This document shows, one piece after another, positions 35,827-43,657 of a stretch of 64,000 nt of DNA. The notes under the pieces are model-generated. The model saw nothing but the letters and a program-made list of their open reading frames with translations, did not search any database and was not told the origin of the DNA. A program made the position numbers and the translations under genes. Within the stretch, counting starts at the first letter, position 1, and each line of letters starts with the position of its first letter. Source of the DNA: Streptomyces jeddahensis (GTDB taxonomy: Bacteria; Actinomycetota; Actinomycetes; Streptomycetales; Streptomycetaceae); the NCBI RefSeq assembly GCF_001642995.1, contig NZ_LOHS01000070.1, forward strand, positions 103,729 to 167,728. The letters are read 5' to 3'.

Positions 35827-35963
35827 ACGGTTGGGCGCATCAGATCTACCCCTGATGGCAAAATCTGACTGGAGCTGTCCATTGCGCTCTTCGATTGCCT
35901 GGAGATGTTCCATAATGGGCAGCACAGGCAGTCTTCCTTTCACGTGAGTCCGAAGGAGAGGGC

Positions 35964-36557
35964 ATGTCTTCTATCGCTCGACAGCTCCAACGCGGATTCA
36001 CTGAGCGGCTGGACGGCTTTCTGGCGTCGGCTTCTGTGGAGCAGGCCGCGTTGTTCGGTGCGGCCTGCGTGGAGCGCGCATGTGGAATCCTGTTCTGGGT
36101 GGTTTCCAAAGGTGAAAGAACCAGGGACTGGGAGATCTACAGCAATGCTCTAGACGAACTCTGGCGCCAGTCCCATGGGTCTGAGGGCGGCGTGAGTCCG
36201 GTCCGGTCGGTCGACATCGAGGGCCTGAAGGAGCTCACTCTTGGGGACGAAGCAGTCAGGGAGGCGGCGTTCGCGCTGCATGGAGCGATCGCTATGCACG
36301 CGGCGTTGAAATTTCTGGAAACTTACGACGTTTCCTGGGTTGAGGACTGCTCGCTGACATTGCGAAACCATGCATTCCGGCTTGGCAGGCGGGTGGGTGC
36401 CGAGCTGGTGCCGGGAGAAGAGGAGCAGCAAGCTCTTGACATCGCGGAGATCCGTAGATGCACGGAGATTGACGCGGAACTTGCGAATAAACTCCGTGAA
36501 AGGGCTCGCGGGGTTGCGCGATCCCGTCTCCAGCTTACGGTCGCACGTTACGGCTGA
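35964..36557 (+). CDS. Hypothetical protein of the RHS island (immunity candidate)
   Basis: This is a 197-residue, mostly helical soluble protein (IARQLQRGFTERLDGFLASASVEQAALFGAACVERACGILFWVV, AFALHGAIAMHAALKFLETYDVSWVED, ELANKLRERARGVARSRLQLTV). It starts at ATG 35964 after GGAGAGG. The family is not recognised. The size, lower GC and position within a same-strand series behind the RHS toxin fit an immunity protein, but nothing in the sequence proves this. Confidence 0.65.
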   Translation: MSSIARQLQRGFTERLDGFLASASVEQAALFGAACVERACGILFWVVSKGERTRDWEIYSNALDELWRQSHGSEGGVSPVRSVDIEGLKELTLGDEAVREAAFALHGAIAMHAALKFLETYDVSWVEDCSLTLRNHAFRLGRRVGAELVPGEEEQQALDIAEIRRCTEIDAELANKLRERARGVARSRLQLTVARYG

Positions 36558-36710
36558 TGGGGTGAATTGGCAGGCCAGCGCTTCGGAACTGGCCGGGATG
36601 GGTTTCGGCCCATCCCAGCCGGCCGTGGGTGATGTGCGGTCGCCGAAATCAACGCGGGAGCGCTTTGACGTGGATTCGTAGCAACTCGGCCGGCTGTCGG
36701 AAGGTATGCA

Positions 36711-37085
36711 ATGACCAACGTGGTGAGCGTTGAGACGTGGAATCCCTCGTACCAGCACTCGAAGATTGATCTGTCGGCTCTTACGGAGGTGTATCGGTCG
36801 ATTCCGGAGACCGCGTCCATGGGGCTGACGCTGGACGATGGTGAGGACGACTGCGTTCTGGTGACCGTGGAACCGGAGTTCTCCACGGTCACGGCACTCC
36901 GCGACCGGACGTTCTATAACCTTCAGATCTTGGACGACTCCGAAAAGGTGCTGATCACAGCCGCTGGTGAGGAGATCACTTGGCCAAAGGGTTGTCTCCT
37001 GCCTCGTGAGATGGGTGTCCAGGTTCTCCTGGAGGCCGCGGACCGGGACGCTGTGTGGACTCGGTACACCTGGGTCGAGCAGTGA
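36711..37085 (+). CDS. Small hypothetical protein of the RHS island (immunity candidate)
   Basis: This is a 124-residue acidic protein, probably beta-rich (MGLTLDDGEDDCVLVTVEPEFSTVTALRDRTFYNLQILDD, VLITAAGEEITWPKGCLLPREMGVQVLLEAADRD, WTRYTW). It starts at ATG 36711 after GGAAGG. Its size and acidic beta-type layout recall Imm1-like immunity proteins, but I cannot name the family. It is the last gene of the toxin island before a GNAT acetyltransferase. Confidence 0.65.
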   Translation: MTNVVSVETWNPSYQHSKIDLSALTEVYRSIPETASMGLTLDDGEDDCVLVTVEPEFSTVTALRDRTFYNLQILDDSEKVLITAAGEEITWPKGCLLPREMGVQVLLEAADRDAVWTRYTWVEQ

Positions 37086-37185
37086 GTCACTCGGATTGGC
37101 GCGCTGGCCAGACACGGTCCGCACAGATCAGCCCCATGGGGGCGTTCCTGAAGGACTAGAGGCCGACGACTGGCAGACTCATGGG

Positions 37186-37731
37186 GTGTTTCCCACGCGC
37201 CCGTTCACCTTGTCCGGCCCACGCGTTCGTCTGGAGCCGCTGTCCCTCGAACATGCCGAGGGATTGTGGGCCGTTGCGGACGACGACGTCTTCGCCACAC
37301 TGCCGTATGACCGCCCACCGACGATGCAGGCCATGCGTGAGTGGATCCGTGCTGCGCTGAGCCGTGGGGCGCTGCGGCTGCCCTTTGCGGTGGTTGTCGG
37401 TCAGGAGGTGGCCGGGACCACGTCGTACTGGTACCCGGATCCGGTGGGTCGGCAGGTGGAGATCGGATCCACGTGGCTGGGGCGACCCTGGTGGGGCACG
37501 GGTATCAACCGAGAGGCGCAGCGCCTCCTGCTGGAGCATGCCTTCACCGAGTTGGCCTGCGAGAAGGTGGTGTTCCGCACGGATCCCGAGAACGCCCGGT
37601 CCCAGCAGGCACTGGAACTGCTGGGTGCGGTGCGTGACGGGTTGGTCCGTCGTGACTGGCCACGGCCGGACGGGACGTGGCGCGACAGCGTCTATTACTC
37701 GGTCCTGCGCGAGGAGTCGGCTTTCATCTGA
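37186..37731 (+). CDS. GNAT family N-acetyltransferase (RimJ/RimL type)
   Basis: This is a 181-residue acetyl-CoA-dependent acetyltransferase. Visible family blocks are FTLSGPRVRLEPLSLEHAEGLWAVADD (N terminus), LPFAVVVGQEVAGTTSYWYPDP (central beta strands), VEIGSTWLGRPWWGTGINREAQRLLLEHAF (acetyl-CoA loop, with RPWWGTGIN in place of the usual Q/RxxGxG/A), and KVVFRTDPENARSQQALELLGA (C-terminal strand and helix). The start is GTG 37186. Substrates of such enzymes range from ribosomal proteins to antibiotics; nothing here specifies it. It may mark the right border of the RHS island. Confidence 0.9.
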   Translation: MFPTRPFTLSGPRVRLEPLSLEHAEGLWAVADDDVFATLPYDRPPTMQAMREWIRAALSRGALRLPFAVVVGQEVAGTTSYWYPDPVGRQVEIGSTWLGRPWWGTGINREAQRLLLEHAFTELACEKVVFRTDPENARSQQALELLGAVRDGLVRRDWPRPDGTWRDSVYYSVLREESAFI

Positions 37732-37775
37732 CACCGCGACCAACGGGCCGCGGCGGTAGCCGTCTCCGCGTGCCC

Positions 37776-38218
37776 TCAGCGGGTAACAGGCAACGCCGAA
37801 GTGAACCGCCGGCCGTCCCCGCGGGTCTGGACCGGGAATGTGACCTTCAGGCCCTTCTCCTGGCCGGCGACCGTCAGATGGGTGACCACGGTGAGGCCGA
37901 GGAAGCCCTTCTTGGGTTCCGCGGCGGAGACGTAGGGGCGCGGGAGGTTCATCTGGAGACGGCCCGGCTTGCCGCCGCCCGCGCCGTCGAAGAACAGCAG
38001 TCGCTGGTCGGTCACGACGATGTACATCGGGCGGGGGCGGACCGTCGCCATCACCGTTCCGGCGCTGAGTACGCCGACCACGGCCGCCGTGAGGGCCTGC
38101 TTGCGCACGGACACCGAACCGACGGCGGCCAGGGTGGTGAGCTCGACCTGCTCGCCCTCTATCAGCAAGGGGTCGCGGTTTCGAGCAGTTGGCTGGTGCG
38201 GCGGGCGTTGAGTGCCAC
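37776..38218 (-). pseudogene. Conserved actinobacterial protein of unknown function, single-base frameshift
   Basis: GTG 38218, preceded by AGGAG, starts VALNARRTSQLLETATP and then hits a stop. Adding one base at the forward GGGG run (38169-38172) joins it to PLLIEGEQVELTTLAAVGSVSVRKQALTAAVVGVL and on to the stop at 37776, giving about 147 residues. The product has a short hydrophobic stretch (KQALTAAVVGVLSAGTVMATV) and a conserved tail (MYIVVTDQRLLFFDG, AAEPKKGFLGLTVVTHLTVAGQEKGLKVTFPV). I recall similar intact proteins in Streptomyces but no function. The error is in a homopolymer, so a sequencing mistake is possible. Confidence 0.65.
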
Positions 38219-38719
38219 GGGTGGGCTCCTGGAGGCGATGGGTGGACGGGCGGGGGCCTGATGGTCCGTCCCGGCGCAGGCGGCAGGACGAACCGAAGAC
38301 GCGCGTGACCGGAACGCGTCCCGAGCGGGGTGTGGGGGAGGTTGCGAGGCGAGCCGCGACCGAAGTGCCTGAACCGCCGGGTTTCTTAGCACTTCGTGGG
38401 CGCGCAGCGGAGCGCATGGGGGTGCGAGGAGGCGGACACCCAGCCCCCGACGCGGGCTCCCGTCCAGGCCGCTCATCACGGTTCAGGTACCGGGGCCGCT
38501 CGCTCGCGCAGTCAGTCTTCCACGCAAGGTGCCGGCCAGGAGCAAGCTCAGGGCAAGGCAGAGCCAAGTGAGCACCAAGGCGACGCCAAGTACGTCCAAC
38601 CCAAACCCAAGCCGAACCCAAATCGGCGGCCAGTGGCCCCACATGCCCCTTTATGTCTGTCGTGTGGTCGCCTCATCGCCACTGATAGCCGGACACTTGC
38701 ACCACTTACCATCCGGTCC
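38219..38719. other. Intergenic region, divergent promoters
   Basis: These 501 bases contain no gene I can support. A C/A-rich stretch with repeated AACCCAAACCC-type words lies at 38595-38625. Promoters for the divergent neighbours are expected here. Confidence 0.5.
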
Positions 38720-40063
38720 ATGCCAACCGCCGCATCCCTGCCGCCCCCCGACTTCGCGATCGCCTCGGCGTTCCCGGAGGCCGCCTGGCTGGAGCAGGCC
38801 GCCGCCGCCAACGACTGGGCCGCGGTTCGCCAGTACGTCGACGGGCTTCCGCACGGGACCAACCGGAGCTTCGCCTTCGGTGTGCTGGCCGACGTCCCGG
38901 ACGTGGAACACCCGCTGCGCCAGTTCGTCGCCGCGGTGCCGACCGACGTCTTCGCCCTGACGCTCCTCGGGACCCGCGAGGTGCGCATGGGCTGGGACAT
39001 CAGGACGTCGGCCCGCGCCGAACACGTGAGCAGGGAGCAGTTCGCCCAGTTCCATGCGTACCTGCGGCGGGCCGAGCAACTGCTCATCAGGGCCACCGCC
39101 CTCGACCCGTCCCACGACGCGGCCTGGGCCGAGCGGCTCAACACCGCGCGGGGACTCCAGCTCGGGCAGAACGAGGCGCGGCGCCGATACGACCGGCTGG
39201 CCGCGTACCACCCGAGCCATTTCTCCGGCCAGTCACGGCTGTTGCAGCAGCTGTGCCAAGAGTCGCGCCGCGACGGGTTCGCGGTCGTCACGGCCTTCGC
39301 GGACGCCCTGCCCGCCAAGCAGGACGCGGTGCTCGGCGGCTTCGTCGACGTCCTGGCGGGGCTCCAGGCCGGCCGGATCGAACAGGCCGACCTCGAGGCG
39401 GTACGTACCCGAGCCGACGCCGCGCTGACGGCCCCCGACGGGGCGGTACGGCGGCTGCCCGGCGCGGCCGAGGACCTCCTCGCGCATCGGCCGCTGCGTG
39501 GGACGGACGAGCTGCGGTCCGAACTGTGGGCCACCACGCCGGGGCATCTGCACGCGGTCGCACTGGAGGCCGCCGGGACGGCGCTGATGCAGGTGCCCGC
39601 GGGCCACACCGCCGACTGGGCCGGGTACGCGGCGGCCCCGACCAGCTCGGCCCACACCGTCGCCGGGAAGCAATTCCCTTCCGTACGCAAGGACGGTTCG
39701 GCGCTGATCGTCGGGGACGAGGGCGTCAGCCTGACCACGGGGAAGCAGACGATCACGGTGCTCTACCGCGCATGCGCCGCCCATCTGAGCTGGCCCGACG
39801 GCGCTCGCCAACTCATCGGCAGCGACGGCCTGGCCGTACAGGTGGAGCCGGGACTGTACGGGATCGACGCCCACACGATGGCGACCATCGACGCGGCGGT
39901 GGACCCGGCGGCCACCGTCTGGCTGCCGCCCCGGCAGAAGCAGCCGAGGGCCGACGAGGGAGCCGCGGCCGCGGCTGGTGAAGCGGGTCCGGCCCGTTCC
40001 GCGCAGCCGGCACCCGTACGACGCACGGGACCCAGACGGCAGGGCTGGTCGTCTTCGGCGTGA
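38720..40063 (+). CDS. Hypothetical protein, TPR-like helical
   Basis: This is a 447-residue soluble protein. The first 300 residues are helical and Ala/Leu-rich with TPR-like spacing (AWLEQAAAANDWAAVRQYVDGLP, FHAYLRRAEQLLIRATALDPSHDAAWAERLNTARGLQLGQNEARRRYDRLAAYHPSHF). The part near 310-410 is beta-rich (KDGSALIVGDEGVSLTTGKQTITVLYRACAAHLSWPDGARQLIGSDGLAVQVEPG). The tail is charged and disordered. It overlaps the next small membrane gene by 4 bases (GTGA). I know of similar uncharacterised Streptomyces proteins but no assigned role. Confidence 0.8.
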   Translation: MPTAASLPPPDFAIASAFPEAAWLEQAAAANDWAAVRQYVDGLPHGTNRSFAFGVLADVPDVEHPLRQFVAAVPTDVFALTLLGTREVRMGWDIRTSARAEHVSREQFAQFHAYLRRAEQLLIRATALDPSHDAAWAERLNTARGLQLGQNEARRRYDRLAAYHPSHFSGQSRLLQQLCQESRRDGFAVVTAFADALPAKQDAVLGGFVDVLAGLQAGRIEQADLEAVRTRADAALTAPDGAVRRLPGAAEDLLAHRPLRGTDELRSELWATTPGHLHAVALEAAGTALMQVPAGHTADWAGYAAAPTSSAHTVAGKQFPSVRKDGSALIVGDEGVSLTTGKQTITVLYRACAAHLSWPDGARQLIGSDGLAVQVEPGLYGIDAHTMATIDAAVDPAATVWLPPRQKQPRADEGAAAAAGEAGPARSAQPAPVRRTGPRRQGWSSSA

Positions 40064-40248
40064 TCGCGGGCCTGTGGTCCCTCGTGGCGGTCGCCTACAC
40101 CGTCTTCGGCGCGACGGATCCGGAGACCACCACGGGTGAGTGGGCCGCCCTGACGGTCTTCCTCTGGATCATCGCCGCCGGGCTGGCCTGGCCCGCCGTC
40201 CGGATCCAGCGGCGGACCCGGCGGGCACCGGCGGGAGGCGGCAGCTGA
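40060..40248 (+). CDS. Small two-helix membrane protein
   Basis: This is a 62-residue protein with two predicted helices: IAGLWSLVAVAYTVFGA and WAALTVFLWIIAAGLAWPAVRI. It ends in an Arg-rich cytoplasmic tail (QRRTRRAPAGGGS). The GTG start overlaps the TPR-like gene stop, so it is translationally coupled to it and probably functions with it. Function is unknown. Confidence 0.7.
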   Translation: MIAGLWSLVAVAYTVFGATDPETTTGEWAALTVFLWIIAAGLAWPAVRIQRRTRRAPAGGGS

Positions 40249-40578
40249 CCGCCGCGCCGCCCTCCGGCTTTGCTGTGCCTTGGGGGATTCTTGTGGCGAT
40301 CAAGGCGCGATGTTTCCTGATCAGCCCGGAACGGTCGGTTAGCGTTCGATCCGCTCAGAAAGCGGTGTGCTGCAGGCGGCGGGAGGACTCTCCAGCGCCC
40401 CTTCCACCGTGACTGGGCGTCAGCCGTCTTCGGTCAGCTCCCGTTGTACGTGTCCTGCGCGCGTCCGGCACGTCCGGTGTGCCGACGTGTCTGGTGCGGG
40501 GAGCGTGCCGGGACTTCTCTCGTAGTCAGTCGGTCAGTCGGTCGGTCGCAGCCGACTCGTGTCGTGAATGGGGTGGGG
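40249..40578. other. Intergenic region with a GTCA/GTCG tandem run
   Basis: This 330-base gap carries the promoter region for the DUF1906 gene. A run of 4-base GTCA/GTCG repeats lies at 40525-40548. No gene is supported here. Confidence 0.5.
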
Positions 40579-41409
40579 ATGTCCAGCCATCGGGTGTCTA
40601 GGAAGCGTCGCTACATCGCCTGGGCCGCGGCAGGTGCCGCCGTGCTCGCGGGGGCCGGCATCGCGGCGCAGAACTCCCTTGCGACGACCACGACCTGGCC
40701 CGCGGCCAAGGTCTACACCGGCCGTGCCTTCGACACCTGTGCAGCACCCTCCCTGTCCGCGATGAAGGCCTGGCACACCGGCTTCTACGGCGCCGCAGCC
40801 GTGTACGTCGGCGGCAAGAACCGCGGCTGCTCGCAGCCGAACCTCACCGCTTCCTGGGTGAAGTCCGTCAGCTCCGTCGGCTGGAAGCTCATCCCGATCT
40901 ACGTGGCGGCCCAGCCGCCCTGCCAGACGGGCACGAGCCCCGAGACGATCAACGCGAGCACCGCCGCCTCGCAGGGTGCCGCCGACGGCGCGGACGCCGT
41001 CGCCAAGGCGTCCGCCCTCGGCATGAAGGCGGGCAGCGGCCTCTACCTGGACATGGAGCCGTACGACATCACCAACACGTCCTGCAATGACGCGGTGCTG
41101 ACCTATGTGCGCGCCTGGCACAAGGCCGTCAACGCCAAGCAGTACCGCAGCGGGTTCTACGGATTCAGCAGCTCCAGCGCGAAGGCGGTGGCCACGGCGA
41201 CCGACCGTACGAACCTGCCGGGCAACCTCTGGTACGCCAAGTGGGACAAGGTCAACACCACGACCACCGACTGGCCGTTCAGCTCGACGCTCTACACGGG
41301 GCACCATCGCGGCCACCAGTACATGGTCAACAGCAAGGAGTCGCGCGGCGGTTACACCATCACCGTCGACCGCGACGCCTGGGACGCGCCGGTGGCCATC
41401 ACCGGCTGA
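40579..41409 (+). CDS. Secreted DUF1906 (glycoside hydrolase-like, Rv2525c-type) protein
   Basis: This is a 276-residue exported protein. The signal peptide is SHRVSRKRRYIAWAAAGAAVLAGAGIAAQNSLA; the RKRR region and hydrophobic core suggest Sec or possibly Tat. The mature part begins AAKVYTGRAFDTCAAPSLSAMKAWHT and continues with AAAVYVGGKNRGCSQPNLTASWVKSVSSVGWKLIPIYVAAQ, GSGLYLDMEPYD and YRSGFYGFSSSSAKAV, the TIM-barrel-like DUF1906 pattern with the Asp-x-Glu pair (DME). Rv2525c homologues act in the cell envelope and may bind or cleave glycans. It starts at ATG 40579; the ribosome site is weak. Confidence 0.88.
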   Translation: MSSHRVSRKRRYIAWAAAGAAVLAGAGIAAQNSLATTTTWPAAKVYTGRAFDTCAAPSLSAMKAWHTGFYGAAAVYVGGKNRGCSQPNLTASWVKSVSSVGWKLIPIYVAAQPPCQTGTSPETINASTAASQGAADGADAVAKASALGMKAGSGLYLDMEPYDITNTSCNDAVLTYVRAWHKAVNAKQYRSGFYGFSSSSAKAVATATDRTNLPGNLWYAKWDKVNTTTTDWPFSSTLYTGHHRGHQYMVNSKESRGGYTITVDRDAWDAPVAITG

Positions 41410-41478
41410 GCCACGGCCGGAACCAGGGCTGAACCCGCCGACCCGTCATAGGGCCGAGTGAGCGAAGGGAGCAGGGAA

Positions 41479-41805
41479 ATGAGGGTCGAAAGACTGCCGG
41501 TGGTGGGGCCGCTCGCCGTCCGGGCGGGGCTCGCGGCGCTTCCCGTCGTCAGCCTGGGGCTGCTGTGCCCTGTTCCCTCGCTCGTGATCGCGCTGAGGAG
41601 GGGCGGTCGCGCGGACTGGGGCGCCTTCGGAGTCTTCTGCGCGGTGCTGGTGGCGTGGGTCCTGGAGCTCGCTCTGACGCCCGAGACCACGCACGGCATC
41701 GCGTTCGCGGACGACACGCTGCTGATCCTGGTGTCGATGGCGGGCGCCTCGGTGCACGCCTGGACGGTCTGGCCCCGCCGCATGGGACGCCGCGGGTACC
41801 GGTAG
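41479..41805 (+). CDS. Small membrane protein of unknown function
   Basis: This is a 108-residue protein with three hydrophobic segments: LAVRAGLAALPVVSLGLLCPVPSLVIAL, AFGVFCAVLVAWVLELAL, and DDTLLILVSMAGASVHAWTVW. A basic tail follows (PRRMGRRGYR). ATG 41479 has GGGAG seven bases upstream; GTG 41458 is an in-frame alternative. No family is recognised. It precedes a membrane-anchored protein on the same strand by 68 bases. Confidence 0.7.
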   Translation: MRVERLPVVGPLAVRAGLAALPVVSLGLLCPVPSLVIALRRGGRADWGAFGVFCAVLVAWVLELALTPETTHGIAFADDTLLILVSMAGASVHAWTVWPRRMGRRGYR

Positions 41806-41873
41806 CCGGACACAGTCCGCACCGGAGGCGGCAGGCAAGTGAAGGCAACACACGAGAGAGGCGAGCCGGACAG

Positions 41874-42545
41874 GTGGCCAAGCGGGTCAGACAGGTGCTC
41901 CAGGCGCAGCGGGCGAAGACAGCGCGCGAGTCGGCACAGCTGTCGCGTGTCGCCGCACGCGCGCGTGGCGCCGTCCGTCGGCTGAGGACGCTCACCGGCC
42001 GACAGATCACGGTCGCCGCCACCGCCCTCGTCGTGGTGGCCGCCGTGGCCGTTGCGGGTTTCCTCGTCTTCCGGGACGACGGGAGGCCGCCGATCCCGGA
42101 CACCCGGGCGCGGCACTACACGGATGTCGACGCCTGCCTGCTGACCGGCAAGAAGGGCATCACGGCCGGGACCACCGCCGCAGAGGTCTGGCAGGGCATG
42201 CAGGACGCCTCGCTCAGGACGCACGCGCGCGTGAGCTACGTACCGGTGACGGGTGAGCAGTCCGCGGCCAATGCGCGGCCGTATCTGAACGGCCTGCTGC
42301 AGCGCTCGTGCGACGTCGTCCTCGCGACGGGCAGGCCCGAGGTGGAGGCCGCTGCCCAGGCCGCGCCGCAGTACCAGAAGGTGGGCTTCGTACTCGTGGG
42401 CGCTGACGCCGAGTCCGGCGAAGGCAGCGGGCACGGCGGGAGCGCACGGCGCCAGCCGACGAACGTCACCGTCACGAAGACCGGGGACGGGCTGCGGGCC
42501 GAGGTCGCAGGGGCGGTCGAGCGAGCGGTCGACGCGCAGGGGTAG
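41874..42545 (+). CDS. Membrane-anchored protein, BMP/substrate-binding-like
   Basis: This is a 223-residue protein. A basic N-terminal region (about 45 residues, Arg-rich) precedes one transmembrane helix (ITVAATALVVVAAVAVAGFLVF), so it is anchored with the C terminus outside. The extracytoplasmic part (HYTDVDACLLTGKKGITAGTTAAEVWQGMQDAS, VSYVPVTGEQSAANARPYLNGLLQRSCDVVLATGRPEVEAAAQAAPQYQKVGFVLVG) follows the pattern of basic-membrane-protein (BMP)/periplasmic binding folds, but is only about half the usual length. Start GTG 41874 follows GAGAGG. It precedes the SurA-like lipoprotein on the same strand. Confidence 0.75.
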   Translation: MAKRVRQVLQAQRAKTARESAQLSRVAARARGAVRRLRTLTGRQITVAATALVVVAAVAVAGFLVFRDDGRPPIPDTRARHYTDVDACLLTGKKGITAGTTAAEVWQGMQDASLRTHARVSYVPVTGEQSAANARPYLNGLLQRSCDVVLATGRPEVEAAAQAAPQYQKVGFVLVGADAESGEGSGHGGSARRQPTNVTVTKTGDGLRAEVAGAVERAVDAQG

Positions 42546-42753
42546 GCGGGGAGGGGCAGGCAGACCGGGACTGCTGTCACAGAGGGTGAGGGTGCAGGCA
42601 CGCCAGGGTGCCGTAACGCGCCGTGAATCGTTGGTCCTGGGGCATCCCCTGCACGAAGTGCTGGGGAAGGGGTGGCCCAGAACACAGCCACTGCCTACCA
42701 TCGATCACCGCAAGACTTTGTGCACCGTCGCACAATCTCCTCGGGAGGCTTCC

Positions 42754-43416
42754 TTGCACCGCCGCCGTCGCCGCATCGCGCTCGCCGTCTCCTCCGTGGC
42801 ACTCCTCGCCGCGACCCCGCTGCTCACCGGCTGCGGAAACGATGCACGCCCCGGGGCCGCGGCCGTCGTCGGCGGCGACCGGATCACGGTCGCACAGCTG
42901 GAGACCCGGGTGGCCGAGGTGCGGGACGCCCAGCGGGCCGCCTCGCCGAACGACGCGCAGTACGCGCAGGCCATCGCCGCCACCGGCGGCCTCACCCGCG
43001 CCACACTCCACAGCCTGGTGCTGGACCGCGTGGTGCACCGCGCCGCCGCCGACGCCGGGGTGACGGTCACGCGCAAGCAGGTCCAGGAGGCGCGGGCCGG
43101 CCTCGAGCAGCAGCTCGGCGGCGCGAAGCAGCTCGAGGCGGACTGGCTGCAGCGGTACAACATCGCCCCGGCACACATCGACGAAAGCATCCGTACGGAG
43201 ATCGAGGCCCAGGAGCTCGCGAAGCGGCTCGGCGCCGATATGAACACGCCGGCTGGCCAGGCCACTTTCTGGAAGGCCCTCTCCGAAGCGTCGAAGGCCC
43301 TCGACATCGACCTGAACCCGCGGTACGGCACCTGGGACGTGGAGAAGAGCCAGCGCGCGGACGCCAAGACGCCGTGGATCCGCGAGGTGACGTCGGCGGG
43401 CACGAACCAGGCGTAG
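42754..43416 (+). CDS. SurA N-terminal domain lipoprotein (foldase/chaperone-like)
   Basis: This is a 220-residue lipoprotein. The best start is TTG 42754, seven bases after GGGAGG. It gives MHRRRRRIALAVSSVALLAATPLLTGC, a classic lipoprotein signal with the lipobox Cys at 27. The mature part has the SurA_N pattern: AAVVGGDRITVAQLETRVAEVRDAQ, LTRATLHSLVLDRVVHRAAADAGVTVTRKQVQEARAGLEQQLGG, YNIAPAHIDESIRTEIEAQELAKRLG. A parvulin domain is lacking, so it is likely a chaperone rather than an isomerase. It corresponds in position to LpqU-type lipoproteins of the mazG-eno region in other actinobacteria. Confidence 0.85.
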   Translation: MHRRRRRIALAVSSVALLAATPLLTGCGNDARPGAAAVVGGDRITVAQLETRVAEVRDAQRAASPNDAQYAQAIAATGGLTRATLHSLVLDRVVHRAAADAGVTVTRKQVQEARAGLEQQLGGAKQLEADWLQRYNIAPAHIDESIRTEIEAQELAKRLGADMNTPAGQATFWKALSEASKALDIDLNPRYGTWDVEKSQRADAKTPWIREVTSAGTNQA

Positions 43417-43474
43417 GGCAACCGTGGCGGCCCCGACGTAGGGCCGCCGCGGCGGCAGGCCGCAAGGCCGGGCG

Positions 43475-43618
43475 GTGCGTGCTGTGCAGCGTCGGGCGGT
43501 GCGTGCTGTGCAGCGTCGGGCGGTACGCGCTGTGGAGCGTCGGGTGGTGCGTGCTGTGCAGCGTCTGGAGGTGCGCGCTGTGCCACGTCTGAGGGTGCGC
43601 GCTGTGCAGCGCCCGGAG
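43475..43618 (+). repeat. Six tandem copies of a 24-bp unit
   Basis: Units begin at 43475, 43499, 43523, 43547, 43571 and 43595, each starting GTRCGYGCTGTG and ending in a GGMG-type tetramer. The first two are identical and later ones diverge. On the plus strand the units stay in frame and would encode RAVQRRAV-like octapeptides. The array fills the gap between the SurA-like gene and mazG. Confidence 0.92.
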
Positions 43619-43644
43619 CGCGGGGCGATGTCGGTGCCGTGGGT

Positions 43645-43657
43645 TACGTTCGATGCG
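43645..43657 (+). promoter_or_regulatory. -10 box giving an apparently leaderless mazG transcript
   Basis: TACGTT ends 7 bases before the GTG start. There is no ribosome site upstream, so transcription probably starts at or next to the start codon. Confidence 0.5.

Noticed and set aside
36370..36681. Small plus-strand gene overlapping the end of the 35964-36557 gene
   Set aside because: No ribosome site and an out-of-frame overlap of about 190 bases with a better gene; only its last part may be a remnant, reported as a finding.
43475..43618. CRISPR-like array
   Set aside because: The 24-bp units are directly adjacent without spacers, so this is a simple tandem repeat.
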